From: Streptomyces sp. ACA25
Lineage (GTDB): Bacteria; Actinomycetota; Actinomycetes; Streptomycetales; Streptomycetaceae
Assembly (NCBI RefSeq): GCF_028200735.1
Contig: NZ_JAQKPV010000012.1
Span: 62,001-126,000, forward strand
Length of the DNA: 64,000 nt
Reading direction: 5' to 3'
This document shows, piece by piece, positions 17,256-26,180 of this stretch; positions within the stretch are counted from its first letter, which is position 1, and every line of letters begins with the position of its first letter. The translations under genes and the position numbers were made by a program. The notes under the pieces are model-generated. The model saw only the letters and a program-made list of their open reading frames with translations, did not search any database and had not been told where the DNA came from.

Positions 17256-19628
17256 GTGAACCGAGGAAACAGATCCACAAGGTCGTTATTACTCGCACTC
17301 GGTACAGCCGTATCCGCCATCGGAGCAGCGGTTCTGCTGCCCGCCGGAGCGGCTCAGGCACAGCCGTCCGTCGACGTGGAGGACGGCCCACAGGCCGATC
17401 GGGCGTCGGTCGAGGTGCTCGAGCACTTGGACAACCCGCTGGGTGAGAAGCGGGAGGCACGGAAGCAGGAGGCGCAGGCCAAGCTCCTGATGGGGCAGGC
17501 ACAGCCGCGTTCCCGGAACGGCTCCGAAGTGGTGGAGCTGGCCGAGGGTGAGTTCGTGGAGGTGGCCACCACCGGCACCGACCGGATCTTCACGATCCTC
17601 GTCGAGTTCGGTGACGGGATTCATCCCGAGCACGGTGGCGACCCGGGACCGCGTGCCAATGAGATCGAGGAACCGGACCGCTCCCAGGACAACACCACGA
17701 TCTGGCAGGAGGACTTCGACCGGGCGCACTTCGACGACCTGTACTTCGGCGACGATCCGGACCGGGAGTCCGTCAAGCAGTACTTCGAGGATCAGTCCTC
17801 GGGCCGGTATTCGATCGAGGGCCACGTCACCGACTGGGTGAAGGTGGACTACAACGAGGCGCGGTACGGCAACACCGACTGCGGTTCCGCGGTGTGCCGT
17901 TCCGTCTGGCATGTGGTGGCCGACGGGGTGAACGCCTGGTACGAGGACCAGCTCGCCCGCGGGATGTCCCGGGAGGACGTCCAGGCGGTCCTCGCCGAGT
18001 ACGACATCAAGGACCGCTACGACTACGACGGTGACGGCGACTTCAACGAGCCCGACGGCTACCTCGACCACTTCCAGATCGTGCACGCCGGGGAGGACGC
18101 GTCGGCCGGAGGCGGCGCGCAGGGGGACGACGCCATCTGGGCCCACCGCTGGTACGCCTTCTCCGACCTGATGGGTGAGACCGGACCCGAGTACAACCTG
18201 GCGGGCGGTGCCGAGATCGGCGACACCGGCTTCTGGGTGGGGGACTACACCATCCAGCCGGAGAACGGCGGAGTCGGCGTCTTCGCGCACGAGTTCGCCC
18301 ACGACCTCGGCCTCCCGGACCTGTACGACACCGCAGGAGGCGAGAACGGCACGGGCTTCTGGTCCGCCATGTCCGCCGGTTCCTGGCTCGGTATGGGGGA
18401 CGGCACCATCGGCGCGCTCCCCAACGAGATGGGGCCGTGGGAGAAGCTTCAGCTCGGCTGGCTGGACCACGACACCGCCGAGGCAGCCAGGACGTCGGTG
18501 CACCGCCTCGGCGCGTCCGGACTGCAGTATCCGGCAGAGCGGAAGGGTAAGCGGCACGGTCACCAGGCGCTGATTGTCGAACTTCCCGAGAAGACCGTCA
18601 CCCAGGAGATCGTCGAGCCCGCCGGGGGCGAGAGCCAGTGGTGGAGCGGTTCCGGCAACAGCCTGAGCCACACGCTCTCCCGCACCGTCGATCTGGGCTA
18701 CCGGGACTCCGCGGTGCTGGAGCTCACCGGTTGGTGGGAGATCGAGGAGGACTACGACTACCTCTACGTCGAGGTTTCCACGGACGGCGGGAGCGGCTGG
18801 ACGGTGCTGAACGGCACCGCGGACGGCGCGGAGATCCCGCAGGACGGCGCCGGCCGCCCGGCCCTGCACGGCACCTCGGACGGTCACGCCGCCCTGTCGT
18901 ACCCGCTGGACGACTACGCCGGAGAGACGATCGACCTGCGGTTCCGCTACCACACCGACACGGCGGTCGCCGAACTCGGCTTCACCGCCGACGACATCGT
19001 CATCACCGCCGACGGCGCGGTGCTCTTCGAGGACGGCGCCGAGGACGGTCCCGGTGACTGGATCGCCGATGGCTTCAGCATCGTGGGAGCAGCCGTCACC
19101 GACACGTACCCGCAGTTCTACCTGGTGGAGAACCGTCAGTACGCCGGGTACGACCGCACGCTGGAGAACGGCCCGTACAACTTCGGCTTCCTCCATGAAC
19201 GGCCCTCCTGGGTCGAGCACTTCGGGTACGAGACCGGCATGCTGGTCTGGCTCTGGGACACCTCCCACAGTGACAACAACACCGGTCAGCACCCCGGTGA
19301 AGGGCTGATCCTGCCGGTCGACGCGCACGCGGAGCCCGTGCACTGGGCGGACGGCACGATGATGCGGAACCGGCTCCAGACCCGGGACGCGACCTTCAGC
19401 CGGTATGCGACACAGGAGGTCACCCTGCACCTGAACGGCGAGCCGGCCACTCTGCCGGCACAGCGGGGCAAGCCGGTCTTCGATGACCGGCGGGGCACCT
19501 ACTGGTACGAGGAGAACCCGGGCGGGAGTGTGCGGGTACCCGACACGAACACCAGGATCTCCGTCCTGTCGGAGCCCCGCTCCGGGGCACCCATGACGGT
19601 GCTGGTCTCCCCGGCCTCGCTCCGGTGA
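17256..19628 (+). CDS. Secreted M6 metalloprotease, immune inhibitor A family
   Basis: 790-aa exported zinc protease. A Sec signal peptide (residues 1 to about 35, ending AAQAQ) is followed by a propeptide and a catalytic domain with HEFAH (345-349) and downstream GLPDLYD and GFWSAMSAGSW, the M6 signature. The C-terminal third is beta-rich, with a jelly-roll/MAM-like module (YLYVEVSTDGG, FRYHTDTAV) and a YDRTLENGPYNFGFL region typical of immune-inhibitor-A-like proteins. GTG start with GGAGG nine bases upstream. Monocistronic. Probably a developmentally or nutritionally controlled extracellular protease; substrates unknown. Confidence 0.93.
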   Translation: MNRGNRSTRSLLLALGTAVSAIGAAVLLPAGAAQAQPSVDVEDGPQADRASVEVLEHLDNPLGEKREARKQEAQAKLLMGQAQPRSRNGSEVVELAEGEFVEVATTGTDRIFTILVEFGDGIHPEHGGDPGPRANEIEEPDRSQDNTTIWQEDFDRAHFDDLYFGDDPDRESVKQYFEDQSSGRYSIEGHVTDWVKVDYNEARYGNTDCGSAVCRSVWHVVADGVNAWYEDQLARGMSREDVQAVLAEYDIKDRYDYDGDGDFNEPDGYLDHFQIVHAGEDASAGGGAQGDDAIWAHRWYAFSDLMGETGPEYNLAGGAEIGDTGFWVGDYTIQPENGGVGVFAHEFAHDLGLPDLYDTAGGENGTGFWSAMSAGSWLGMGDGTIGALPNEMGPWEKLQLGWLDHDTAEAARTSVHRLGASGLQYPAERKGKRHGHQALIVELPEKTVTQEIVEPAGGESQWWSGSGNSLSHTLSRTVDLGYRDSAVLELTGWWEIEEDYDYLYVEVSTDGGSGWTVLNGTADGAEIPQDGAGRPALHGTSDGHAALSYPLDDYAGETIDLRFRYHTDTAVAELGFTADDIVITADGAVLFEDGAEDGPGDWIADGFSIVGAAVTDTYPQFYLVENRQYAGYDRTLENGPYNFGFLHERPSWVEHFGYETGMLVWLWDTSHSDNNTGQHPGEGLILPVDAHAEPVHWADGTMMRNRLQTRDATFSRYATQEVTLHLNGEPATLPAQRGKPVFDDRRGTYWYEENPGGSVRVPDTNTRISVLSEPRSGAPMTVLVSPASLR

Positions 19629-19825
19629 GATCGGTGGCGCAAGGTGACCGATCGGTGACTCCCCGCTAAGTTTTCACCGGTATCCGGCATTTGTCCGCGG
19701 AGTGGAAACCTGCAGGTCAGCGCGTGTTCGGTCGTCGCCCCTGGCGGGCGGCGGCCGTTCGCGTCAGTATGGCCCCGGAGTGTTGACCAGGCGCGACCGA
19801 ACGATCACACGGGGAAAGGTGTCTC

Positions 19826-20137
19826 ATGACCGGTGGAGGCTTCATCAGCATGCCCGACGGCAGCGTCGTCGTCGCGCTGGCGCTGCCCCGGCCGCACAGC
19901 GCCGGCCGGGTACGCGTGCTGGTGCACGCCCGGAACAGGGCCCGCGCGCTGACCCGGCTGCGCAATCTGGGCATGCGCTCGGTCTATCTGCGCGGCAACG
20001 CGGCTCCGCCCACTCCGGACGAGGTCACCGCGGTGCTGCACCACCCCGAGGGCGTGGTCTGGCGTTCCAGCCCGGACGACGACACGGAGAGCTGGCACCC
20101 GATGACCGCGCTGCTGCGCGCACCGTCGGCGGGCTGA
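19826..20137 (+). CDS. Conserved hypothetical protein, 103 aa
   Basis: Small soluble protein with alternating beta/alpha pattern and no known domain, signal peptide or membrane segment. It contains RVRVLVHARNRARALTRLRNLGM and ends with ESWHPMTALLRAP. ATG 19826 has AAAGG upstream. It stands alone after the protease, and nothing around it suggests a role. The codon pattern and ribosome site support it being real. Confidence 0.65.
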   Translation: MTGGGFISMPDGSVVVALALPRPHSAGRVRVLVHARNRARALTRLRNLGMRSVYLRGNAAPPTPDEVTAVLHHPEGVVWRSSPDDDTESWHPMTALLRAPSAG

Positions 20138-20200
20138 CCCGCGGGAGGCATCCCGGTCCGCGGGGCCCTCGCAGGCTCCTGCTCCGGCACTCCGCGGCGT

Positions 20201-20794
20201 TCACGGCCCCGCGACGACCGGCTCCCCGGTCAGCTCCACACCGGCGGTCCGGAGCTCCCGCAGCGCGCTGTCCACGGTGGCGGCGGAGACCCCGGCGGTC
20301 AGGTCCAGCAGTACCCGCGTGGCGAACCCCTCCCGGGCCGAGTCCAGCGCGGTGGCCCGCACGCAGTGATCGGTGGCGATCCCCACCACGTCCACCTCGC
20401 TCACCTCCCGGGAGCGGAGCCAGTCGGCCAGCGGGGTGCCGGCCTCGTCGGCACCCTCGAATCCGCTGTAGGCGGCGGAGTGGGCACCCTTGTCGAAGCA
20501 GGCGTGGATCCCGCCCGAGGCGACCGCGGGGGCGAAGTGCGGGTGGAAGCCGACGCCCTCGGTCCCCGCCACGCAGTGCGGCGGCCAGGAGTGCACGAAG
20601 TCCGGGTCGGCGGAGAAGTGATCCCCCGGAGCGATGTGGTGATCACGGGTGGCCACCACGTACCGGTAGCCCGGGGTGCCGGCGGCGATCAGGTCGGTGA
20701 CGGCGGCGGCGACGTCCGCGCCACCGGCCACCGCAAGACTGCCGCCCTCACAGAAATCGTTCTGGACATCGACGACGATCAGAGCGCGGTGCAT
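20201..20794 (-). CDS. pncA: Nicotinamidase / isochorismatase-family hydrolase
   Basis: 197 aa. Hydrolyses nicotinamide to nicotinate in NAD salvage. Catalytic triad Asp9 (VVDVQNDF), Lys102 (FDKGAHS) and Cys144 (GIATDHCVRATALD) is intact, with metal-site residues in TRDHHIAPGDHF (Asp51, His53, His59). ATG 20794 has AAAGG upstream at a good distance; a GTG nine bases earlier is too close to that site. The next gene upstream on the same strand is nicotinate phosphoribosyltransferase, which uses the product, so the two form a salvage pair. Confidence 0.93.
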   Translation of the reverse strand: MHRALIVVDVQNDFCEGGSLAVAGGADVAAAVTDLIAAGTPGYRYVVATRDHHIAPGDHFSADPDFVHSWPPHCVAGTEGVGFHPHFAPAVASGGIHACFDKGAHSAAYSGFEGADEAGTPLADWLRSREVSEVDVVGIATDHCVRATALDSAREGFATRVLLDLTAGVSAATVDSALRELRTAGVELTGEPVVAGP

Positions 20795-20909
20795 GGACGG
20801 CACACCTTTCTGCGGCAGCGGTCGGTGATCCCGGAGGCCGGGCAGCTGTTCTCGAGCCTAGACGGCCGGACCCCTTCGTCGGGGAGCAGCGGTACGGCCG
20901 GGCGCGGCC

Positions 20910-22244
20910 TCATGGGGACCCTCTCCGCTCCGTCGGCAGGACCGGCTCCCCCCGGGACAGCTGGGCGGCCGACAGCGGCAGGCCTTCCCGGGCCCGGCGG
21001 TGCCGGTCACGGGCGGCAGCCAGGGGTTCCCGGCCGACCGTGCGGCCCCTCCGGATCAGCTCGACGCCCAGCCGGTGCTCCGCCAGCTCCGGAGGGACCG
21101 GGCCGGTCCCCACGACCTCGGCCTCCGCCTCACCGTTCGCGTCCCGCCGCCGGGCGGCCCACTTGACACCGCCGACCGAGAGCTTGCCGCCCAGGGATTT
21201 TTTCGCCACCGGGTGCAGGGGCGCGTCCGGGGCGTCCCCGGAGGCCCGGGCCACCAGCTTGTAGACCATGGAGCAGGTCGGGTGGCCGCTGCCGGTGACG
21301 AGCTGGGTGCCGACCCCGTAGGAGTCCACCGGGGCGGCGGCCAGCGAGGCGATCGCGTACTCGTCGAGGTCGCTGGTGACCACGATCCTGGTGTCCCGCG
21401 CACCCAGCTCGTCCAGCTGCTGCCGGACCCGGTGGGCGACGAGCAGCAGGTCGCCGGAGTCGATCCGTACCGAGCCGAGCCCGGGCCCGGCCACCTCCAC
21501 CGCGAGGCGTACCGCCTCCGTGACGTCGTAGGTGTCGACCAGCAGGGTGGTGCCGGTGCCGAGGGAGTCCACCTGCGCGGAGAACGCGTCCCGCTCGCTG
21601 TCGTGCAGCAGGGTGAAGGCGTGTGCGCTGGTGCCGACGGTGGGGATCCCGTACCGGAATCCGGCCGCGAGGTTCGAGGTCGCGTCGAACCCTCCGACGT
21701 AAGCGGCTCGTGAGGCCGCGACGGCCGCCAGCTCGTGGGTGCGGCGCGCCCCCATCTCCACCAGGGGCCGACCGGCCGCGGCGGCCGCCATCCGGGAGGC
21801 GGCGGCGGCTACCGCGGAGTCGTGGTTCAGAACGGAGAGGATGACGGTCTCCAGCAGGACGCACTCGGCGAAACTGCCTTCCACCCGCAGTACCGGAGAG
21901 CCGGGGAAGTAGACCTCGCCCTCCGGATAGCCGGAGATGTCGCCGCTGAAACGGTGGCCGGCGAGCCAGTCCAGGGTGGGCTCGTCCACGACCTGCTGTT
22001 CCCGGAGGTGGTCCAGCATCGGCGGGGTGAAACGGTAGTTCTCCACGGCGTCCAGTACCCGGCCGGTGCCGGCCACGACGCCGTACCGGCGGCCCTCCGG
22101 CAGGCGCCGGGTGAAGACCTCGAACACGGACCGGCGGTGGGCGGTGCCGGCGCGCAGCGCGGCCTGCAGCATCGTCAGCTCGTAGTGATCGGTGAACAGC
22201 GCGGTCGAGGGCACCGGCAAGGGCAGCCCGTCTGCTTGCTCCAT
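20910..22244 (-). CDS. pncB: Nicotinate phosphoribosyltransferase
   Basis: 444 aa. Makes nicotinate mononucleotide from nicotinate and PRPP with ATP hydrolysis, the entry step of the Preiss-Handler pathway. Recognisable blocks: TDHYELTMLQAAL near the N-terminus, EMGARRTHE (about residue 160), FDATSNLAAG, GTSAHAFTLLHD and IDSGDLLLVAHRVRQ (phosphoribosyl-binding region). ATG 22244 follows an AGGG site; a GTG at 22253 is possible. It is followed 115 bases later by pncA on the same strand and is divergent from clpS. Confidence 0.95.
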   Translation of the reverse strand: MEQADGLPLPVPSTALFTDHYELTMLQAALRAGTAHRRSVFEVFTRRLPEGRRYGVVAGTGRVLDAVENYRFTPPMLDHLREQQVVDEPTLDWLAGHRFSGDISGYPEGEVYFPGSPVLRVEGSFAECVLLETVILSVLNHDSAVAAAASRMAAAAAGRPLVEMGARRTHELAAVAASRAAYVGGFDATSNLAAGFRYGIPTVGTSAHAFTLLHDSERDAFSAQVDSLGTGTTLLVDTYDVTEAVRLAVEVAGPGLGSVRIDSGDLLLVAHRVRQQLDELGARDTRIVVTSDLDEYAIASLAAAPVDSYGVGTQLVTGSGHPTCSMVYKLVARASGDAPDAPLHPVAKKSLGGKLSVGGVKWAARRRDANGEAEAEVVGTGPVPPELAEHRLGVELIRRGRTVGREPLAAARDRHRRAREGLPLSAAQLSRGEPVLPTERRGSP

Positions 22245-22265
22245 GACCACCACCCTACCCCTATT

Positions 22266-22280
22266 TCGTCAAAGTGACGA
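22266..22280. promoter_or_regulatory. Small palindrome in the pncB/clpS divergent promoter
   Basis: TCGTCA-AAG-TGACGA, perfect 6-bp arms with a 3-base spacer, 22 bases upstream of the pncB start. Its position and size suit an operator for a dimeric repressor of NAD salvage. No regulator gene is adjacent; the assignment is inference. Confidence 0.4.
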
Positions 22281-22392
22281 TATTGGGGTGGGGTGGTGCG
22301 CGTGCAGCACCGCGGCCGTTCCGGGGTCGCCGCGCCTCCGCTTGGCCGAGGCCGTTTGGTCGTGAGGCCGGGGACGGTGGCAGCATGGGGGT

Positions 22393-22695
22393 GTGAATGC
22401 CATGCCCCTGGAGATCGAGCGCACCGAGTCCGCCGAAGCGCCGGCGGAGGTCCCCACGCCGGACGTCCCGTGGGTCACTGTCGTTCACAACGACCCGGTG
22501 AACCTGATGAGTTACGTGACCTATGTGTTCCAGACCTATTTCGGGTATCCGAAGGACAAGGCCAAGAAGCTCATGATGGATGTCCACCACAAGGGCCGGG
22601 CGACGGTCTCGAGCGGCAGCAGGGAAGAGATGGAGCGGGACGTGCAGGCGATGCACGGGTACGGCCTGTGGGCGACCCTGCAGCAGGACCGCTGA
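22393..22695 (+). CDS. clpS: ATP-dependent Clp protease adaptor ClpS
   Basis: 100 aa. Delivers N-degron substrates to the ClpC/ClpA-ClpP protease. The core is unmistakable: WVTVVHNDPVNLMSYVTYVF, then a KAKKLMMDVHHKGRATV helix; the NDPVN segment forms the N-end recognition site and VHHKG is conserved. Start may be GTG 22393 or ATG 22402; neither has a perfect ribosome site. Its stop overlaps the start of the DUF2017 gene, a pairing conserved in actinobacteria. Confidence 0.95.
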   Translation: MNAMPLEIERTESAEAPAEVPTPDVPWVTVVHNDPVNLMSYVTYVFQTYFGYPKDKAKKLMMDVHHKGRATVSSGSREEMERDVQAMHGYGLWATLQQDR

Positions 22696-23291
22696 TGCCG
22701 GGGTATTTCGAGCCCGTCGGCGGCGGCGAGGGCGGGGCCGCTCTCGCCCTGGACCAGGTGGAGGTCTCCATTCTGCGGAGCCTGGCCGTGCAGTTGCTGG
22801 AGCTGGTCGGCCCCGGCGAGGACGAGGGGGCCGACCACGATCCGCTCGCCGCGATGTTCGCCGAAGGGCCCAGTGAGCCACCCGCTGACGCGGTGCTGGC
22901 CCGGCTCTTCCCCGACGGCTACACCGGCCCCGGGGAGGGGGAGGACGAGGAGCGCCGGGCACTGTCCGCGGAGTTCCGCCGCTTCACCGAGACCGACCTG
23001 CGGGCACGTAAGCGGGAGGGCTGTCTGGCCATGATCGGGGCCCTGGACCGCCTCCCGGCGGAGGGCAGCGGCGGCGCCGCGGTGCTCACGCTGTCGCCGG
23101 AGGCGTCCGAGCAGTGGCTCGGTGCCCTCAACGACCTGCGGCTGGCCATCGGTACCCGGCTCGAGCTCACGGATGACAGCCATGACGAGCTCTTCGCCAT
23201 GCCGGACGGGCACCCCGACAAGCCGATGATGATGGCCTACCTGTGGCTGGGCGGCCTTCAGGAGTCCCTGCTGGAAACCCTGCAGCCGTAA
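22695..23291 (+). CDS. DUF2017 family protein
   Basis: 198 aa, acidic, helical and soluble. It matches the actinobacterial DUF2017 family, nearly always found right after clpS; the start here overlaps the clpS stop (TGATG). Features include QVEVSILRSLAVQLLELVG near the N-terminus and a C-terminal helix. The biochemical role is unknown; tight coupling to clpS suggests a part in regulated proteolysis. Confidence 0.85.
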   Translation: MPGYFEPVGGGEGGAALALDQVEVSILRSLAVQLLELVGPGEDEGADHDPLAAMFAEGPSEPPADAVLARLFPDGYTGPGEGEDEERRALSAEFRRFTETDLRARKREGCLAMIGALDRLPAEGSGGAAVLTLSPEASEQWLGALNDLRLAIGTRLELTDDSHDELFAMPDGHPDKPMMMAYLWLGGLQESLLETLQP

Positions 23292-23807
23292 CGTCTCGCG
23301 GCAGGGGCCGCGCCGCCGCCGTGGGAACTCCGGGTGCCCGGTGAGGCGCGCTTGCGCATTGTGCCCTCGGGTGTGTCCGGCAGCGGAAGAGAAAGCGAGC
23401 CGGACAGGAGTCACAGTAATTGCGCTGCTGTCCCGGCGGGGTGACGCGTTCCCGGGTGGCGTCGTCAGGAGTGTTATCGGCGAGACGCCTGTTCATTCGG
23501 GGCGAGGAGAAATGCCGAAATTGGCGACGCACGGTGAGGGTGCGTGCCCGCTATGCGGACGAATTTCGATAGATGTGCGGAGCACCTGTCTGGTTTGACC
23601 CGAAATAGCGGCGTGGTGATACGACCGTTATCCGAACGTGTGTGGTACGTCACATGCTTCTATTGCTCTGCGTGATAAAAACTGGCAATCCGAATGTTCT
23701 CGGAGCTCACCCAGGCTTCGACGGTTCGTCGGAAACACGTCACCACGCTGGACCCCGGCATCGTGCCGCAGAACTATTCGTCCCCGCATCACCGGCTGAG
23801 GGAACCC
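23292..23807. other. Long intergenic region upstream of the alanine/cation symporter
   Basis: About 515 bases, clearly lower in GC than the flanks. An early hairpin (23375-23405, 7-bp GTCCGGC/GCCGGAC arms) may end the clpS operon. A 28-codon ORF (23512-23598) preceded closely by GAGGAG is possible but unsupported. The region was read for glycine and c-di-AMP riboswitch landmarks, since these can control transporters of this type, and neither was recognised. It probably carries a regulated promoter with a long 5' leader. Confidence 0.45.
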
Positions 23808-25403
23808 ATGGAAGAAGAATCTACGAACTGGGCAGACCGGTTCTCGAACCAGGTCAATGAGATCGTCGAGCCTGTGTCGACGGCGATTCAGGAGGTCGTC
23901 TTCTTCAGCTTTGAAGTCGGCGGCGCCAGCATCATGCCCATCGTGCTGTGGCTGGTCGTGGCCGGCGTCATCTTCTCGGCCTACTTCGGGCTTGCCCAGG
24001 TCAGGCACCTGAAGACGGCCTTCCGGATCGTGCGCGGCAAGTACGACCAGAAGAACGCCCCGGGCGAGGTCACGCACTTCCAGGCGCTGACCTCCGCACT
24101 CTCGGGCACCGTCGGCCTCGGCAACATCGCCGGTGTCGCCATCGCGATCTCCATCGGTGGACCCGGTGCGGTGTTCTGGATGGTCGTCTGCGGCCTCCTG
24201 GGCATGGCCACCAAGTTCGCCGAGTGCACACTGGGCGTGAAGTACCGCGAGATCAGCGCCGACGGCACGGTCTCCGGCGGCCCGATGTACTACCTCAGCA
24301 AGGGTCTGGCGGAGGTGGGCAAGGCGGGTCTGGGCAAGATCCTCGCCGCGCTCTCGCCCGTCATGATCCTGGTGTTCGCCTTCTTCGGCGGCAACGTCTT
24401 CCAGTCCAACCAGTCCGTGACCATGCTGGCCTCGGAGACCGGTGGCGAGGACAGCTTCTTCGCGAGCAACCTCGGCGCCCTGCTGTACGGCCTGTTCTTC
24501 GCCGTCGTGGTGTTCCTCGTGCTGATCGGCGGCATCAAGTACATCGGCCGGGTCACCAGCCGTCTGGTGCCCGCCATGGGCGTCATGTACGTCCTCGCGT
24601 GTCTGATCGTCATCCTGTGGAACATCACCGATGTGCCCAGCGCCATCTCGCTGATCTTCAGCGAGGCGTTCAACCCGTCCGGCGTCGCCGGCGGTGTGCT
24701 CGGCGCGCTCATCGTGGGCTTCCAGCGAGCGGCGTTCTCCAACGAGGCGGGCATCGGTTCCGCGCCGATCGCGCACTCCGCGGTGAAGACCAAGCGCCCC
24801 GCGACCGAGGGTCTGGTCGCGATGCTCGAGCCCTTCTTCGACACCGTGGTCGTCTGCACCATGACGGCGCTGACCATCATCGTGGCCGGCGGCCCCATGT
24901 ACCAGCAGGCCCGTGCGATCGCCTCCGGCGAGGCCGAGGGCGACGTCGGCGGCACCCGGATGGGCATCGAGCTCACCGCGGACGCCTTCCAGACCGCGCT
25001 CCCGTGGTTCACCGGACTGCTCGCCGTCGCGGTCATCCTGTTCGCCTTCTCGACGCTGATCACCTGGAGCTACTACGGACTGAAGTCCTGGCAGTACCTC
25101 TTCGGGCACAGCAAGACGAACGAGCTCATCTACAAGACGCTGTTCTGCGGCATGATCGTCGTCGGCGCCATCATGGGCCTCGACCAGATCGTGGACATGA
25201 CCGACGCCTTCCTCTTCATGGCCGCCCTGTTCAACATCATCGGCATCTACTTCCTGATGCCGATCATCAAGCAGGAGCTGAACAAGGTCCTCGAGTACGT
25301 CCGGCGGCGCGACGCCGGAGAGACCGACGAGGAGATCGACGCCTCCGAGGCCGCTGCCGGTGACGGCGGCGAGCCCGGCGACAAGGTCGACGCCACCAAG
25401 TGA
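23808..25403 (+). CDS. Alanine/glycine:cation symporter (AGCS family)
   Basis: 531-aa inner-membrane symporter importing alanine or glycine with Na+ or H+. Family signatures: QALTSALSGTVGLGNIAGVA, ISIGGPGAVFWMVV, GMATKFAECTLGVKYRE and FQRAAFSNEAGIGSAPIAHSA, with about 10-11 membrane segments. The C-terminal ~45 residues are acidic. The ATG at 23808 with GAGGGA upstream is chosen; an in-frame ATG at 23694 would add 38 polar residues that look like leader DNA. Monocistronic, ended by a strong hairpin. Confidence 0.93.
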   Translation: MEEESTNWADRFSNQVNEIVEPVSTAIQEVVFFSFEVGGASIMPIVLWLVVAGVIFSAYFGLAQVRHLKTAFRIVRGKYDQKNAPGEVTHFQALTSALSGTVGLGNIAGVAIAISIGGPGAVFWMVVCGLLGMATKFAECTLGVKYREISADGTVSGGPMYYLSKGLAEVGKAGLGKILAALSPVMILVFAFFGGNVFQSNQSVTMLASETGGEDSFFASNLGALLYGLFFAVVVFLVLIGGIKYIGRVTSRLVPAMGVMYVLACLIVILWNITDVPSAISLIFSEAFNPSGVAGGVLGALIVGFQRAAFSNEAGIGSAPIAHSAVKTKRPATEGLVAMLEPFFDTVVVCTMTALTIIVAGGPMYQQARAIASGEAEGDVGGTRMGIELTADAFQTALPWFTGLLAVAVILFAFSTLITWSYYGLKSWQYLFGHSKTNELIYKTLFCGMIVVGAIMGLDQIVDMTDAFLFMAALFNIIGIYFLMPIIKQELNKVLEYVRRRDAGETDEEIDASEAAAGDGGEPGDKVDATK

Positions 25404-25440
25404 CGCCCGGCATCCAGCCCGGCTGACTCCGCACCACCCG

Positions 25441-25485
25441 CCGGGGCCGCGGCGCGCAGCACTCAGCTGCCCGCCGCGGCCCCGG
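25441..25485 (+). terminator. 14-bp hairpin after the symporter
   Basis: Perfect inverted repeat with 14-base arms (25441-25454 and 25472-25485) and a 17-base loop, 38 bases after the symporter stop. Confidence 0.7.
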
Positions 25486-25562
25486 CCGCGTGGAGGGCCC
25501 GCACCGTACCGCTCGGGGGTACGGCGCGGGCTCTCCGCATGCCCGGCACTAGGCTGGTGCGC

Positions 25563-25994
25563 ATGCTGACCATCACCCAGGAGCTGCACGACCGGATCGT
25601 CGCCCACGCCCGGCAGGACCACCCGGACGAAGCGTGCGGAGTCATCGCGGGACCCGAGGGCAGTGACCGGCCCGAGCGGTTCATCCCCATGCTCAACGCG
25701 GCCCGCTCACCCACGTTCTACGAGTTCGACTCCGGCGATCTGCTCAGGCTCTACCGGGAGATGGACGATCGTGACGAGGAGCCGGTGGTGATCTACCACT
25801 CGCACACCGCCACCGAGGCCTATCCCTCGCGTACGGACGTCTCCCTGGCGAGTGAGCCCCTCGCGCACTACGTGCTGGTCTCCACCGCCGACAGCGGTGC
25901 CGGGGAGGGTCCCGTCTCCTTCCGGTCCTTCCGGATCGTGGACGGCGACATCACCGAGGAGGAGGTCCGGGTGGTCGCGGCGTACGAGAGCTGA
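25563..25994 (+). CDS. mec: JAMM/MPN+ metalloprotease, Mec-like (CysO-cysteine peptidase)
   Basis: 143-aa zinc isopeptidase. The JAMM motif is complete: Glu23 (PDEACGVI), His79 and His81 (YHSH), Ser89 and Asp92 (PSRTD). In Mycobacterium the homologue Mec+ releases cysteine from the carrier CysO, and in other systems JAMM enzymes trim carrier tails to expose GlyGly. A CysO-like carrier and CysM-like synthase follow directly, so this should be the hydrolase of a protein-bound cysteine pathway. ATG 25563 chosen by homologous start MLTIT; ribosome site weak. Confidence 0.9.
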   Translation: MLTITQELHDRIVAHARQDHPDEACGVIAGPEGSDRPERFIPMLNAARSPTFYEFDSGDLLRLYREMDDRDEEPVVIYHSHTATEAYPSRTDVSLASEPLAHYVLVSTADSGAGEGPVSFRSFRIVDGDITEEEVRVVAAYES

Positions 25995-26048
25995 GACAGC
26001 CGCGTCCGCATCCTGAAACGGGCCTCCAAATCCGGGCCCGGGAATCGT

Positions 26049-26054
26049 TACGAT
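26049..26054 (+). promoter_or_regulatory. -10 box placing transcription start on the leader-peptide ATG
   Basis: TACGAT, six bases before the ATG at 26061. With the usual 6-7 base gap, transcription would start at the A of the ATG, giving a leaderless mRNA. No ribosome-binding site precedes the ATG, which fits. Read from sequence; not mapped. Confidence 0.55.
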
Positions 26055-26060
26055 GAGCCC

Positions 26061-26180
26061 ATGGTTACCCACGACGTGATGACTGAGCCCCCGAGCCTGC
26101 TGCTCGTGGCGCGCCTGCACGTCGACCTGTGCCGCCTCACCGGCCCCGGCTGTCGGTGCCGCGCCGTCGCGCCCGCCTGA
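26061..26180 (+). CDS. Cys-rich leader peptide, likely cysteine-responsive attenuator
   Basis: 39-codon ORF between the JAMM protease and cysO. Its middle, VARLHVDLCRLT, matches the RLHVDLCR signature of actinobacterial leader peptides found upstream of sulfur genes. Cys codons are at residues 24, 31 and 33 (26130, 26151, 26157), dense for this genome. A hairpin (arms 26160-26166 and 26182-26188) starts immediately after the last Cys codon and encloses the stop codon. A ribosome stalled for lack of Cys-tRNA would melt it. Mycobacterial polycysteine leaderless ORFs are known cysteine attenuators, and the same function is inferred here for cysO-cysM. Confidence 0.75.
   Translation: MVTHDVMTEPPSLLLVARLHVDLCRLTGPGCRCRAVAPA

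Noticed and set aside
17289..19430. 713-codon minus-strand ORF opposite the M6 protease
   Set aside because: Antisense shadow with no domain; the protease has a signal peptide and zinc motif.
23341..23598. 85-codon ORF (with internal 28-codon ORF at 23512) upstream of the symporter
   Set aside because: No conserved motif beyond a CPLC pair, non-genic codon pattern and ribosome site too close to the inner ATG; treated as leader DNA.
23292..23807. Glycine or c-di-AMP riboswitch before the symporter
   Set aside because: The conserved cores of these classes were looked for and not found.
23628..25622. 664-codon minus-strand ORF opposite the symporter
   Set aside because: Antisense shadow of a membrane protein gene; Gly/His/Asp-rich with no motif.
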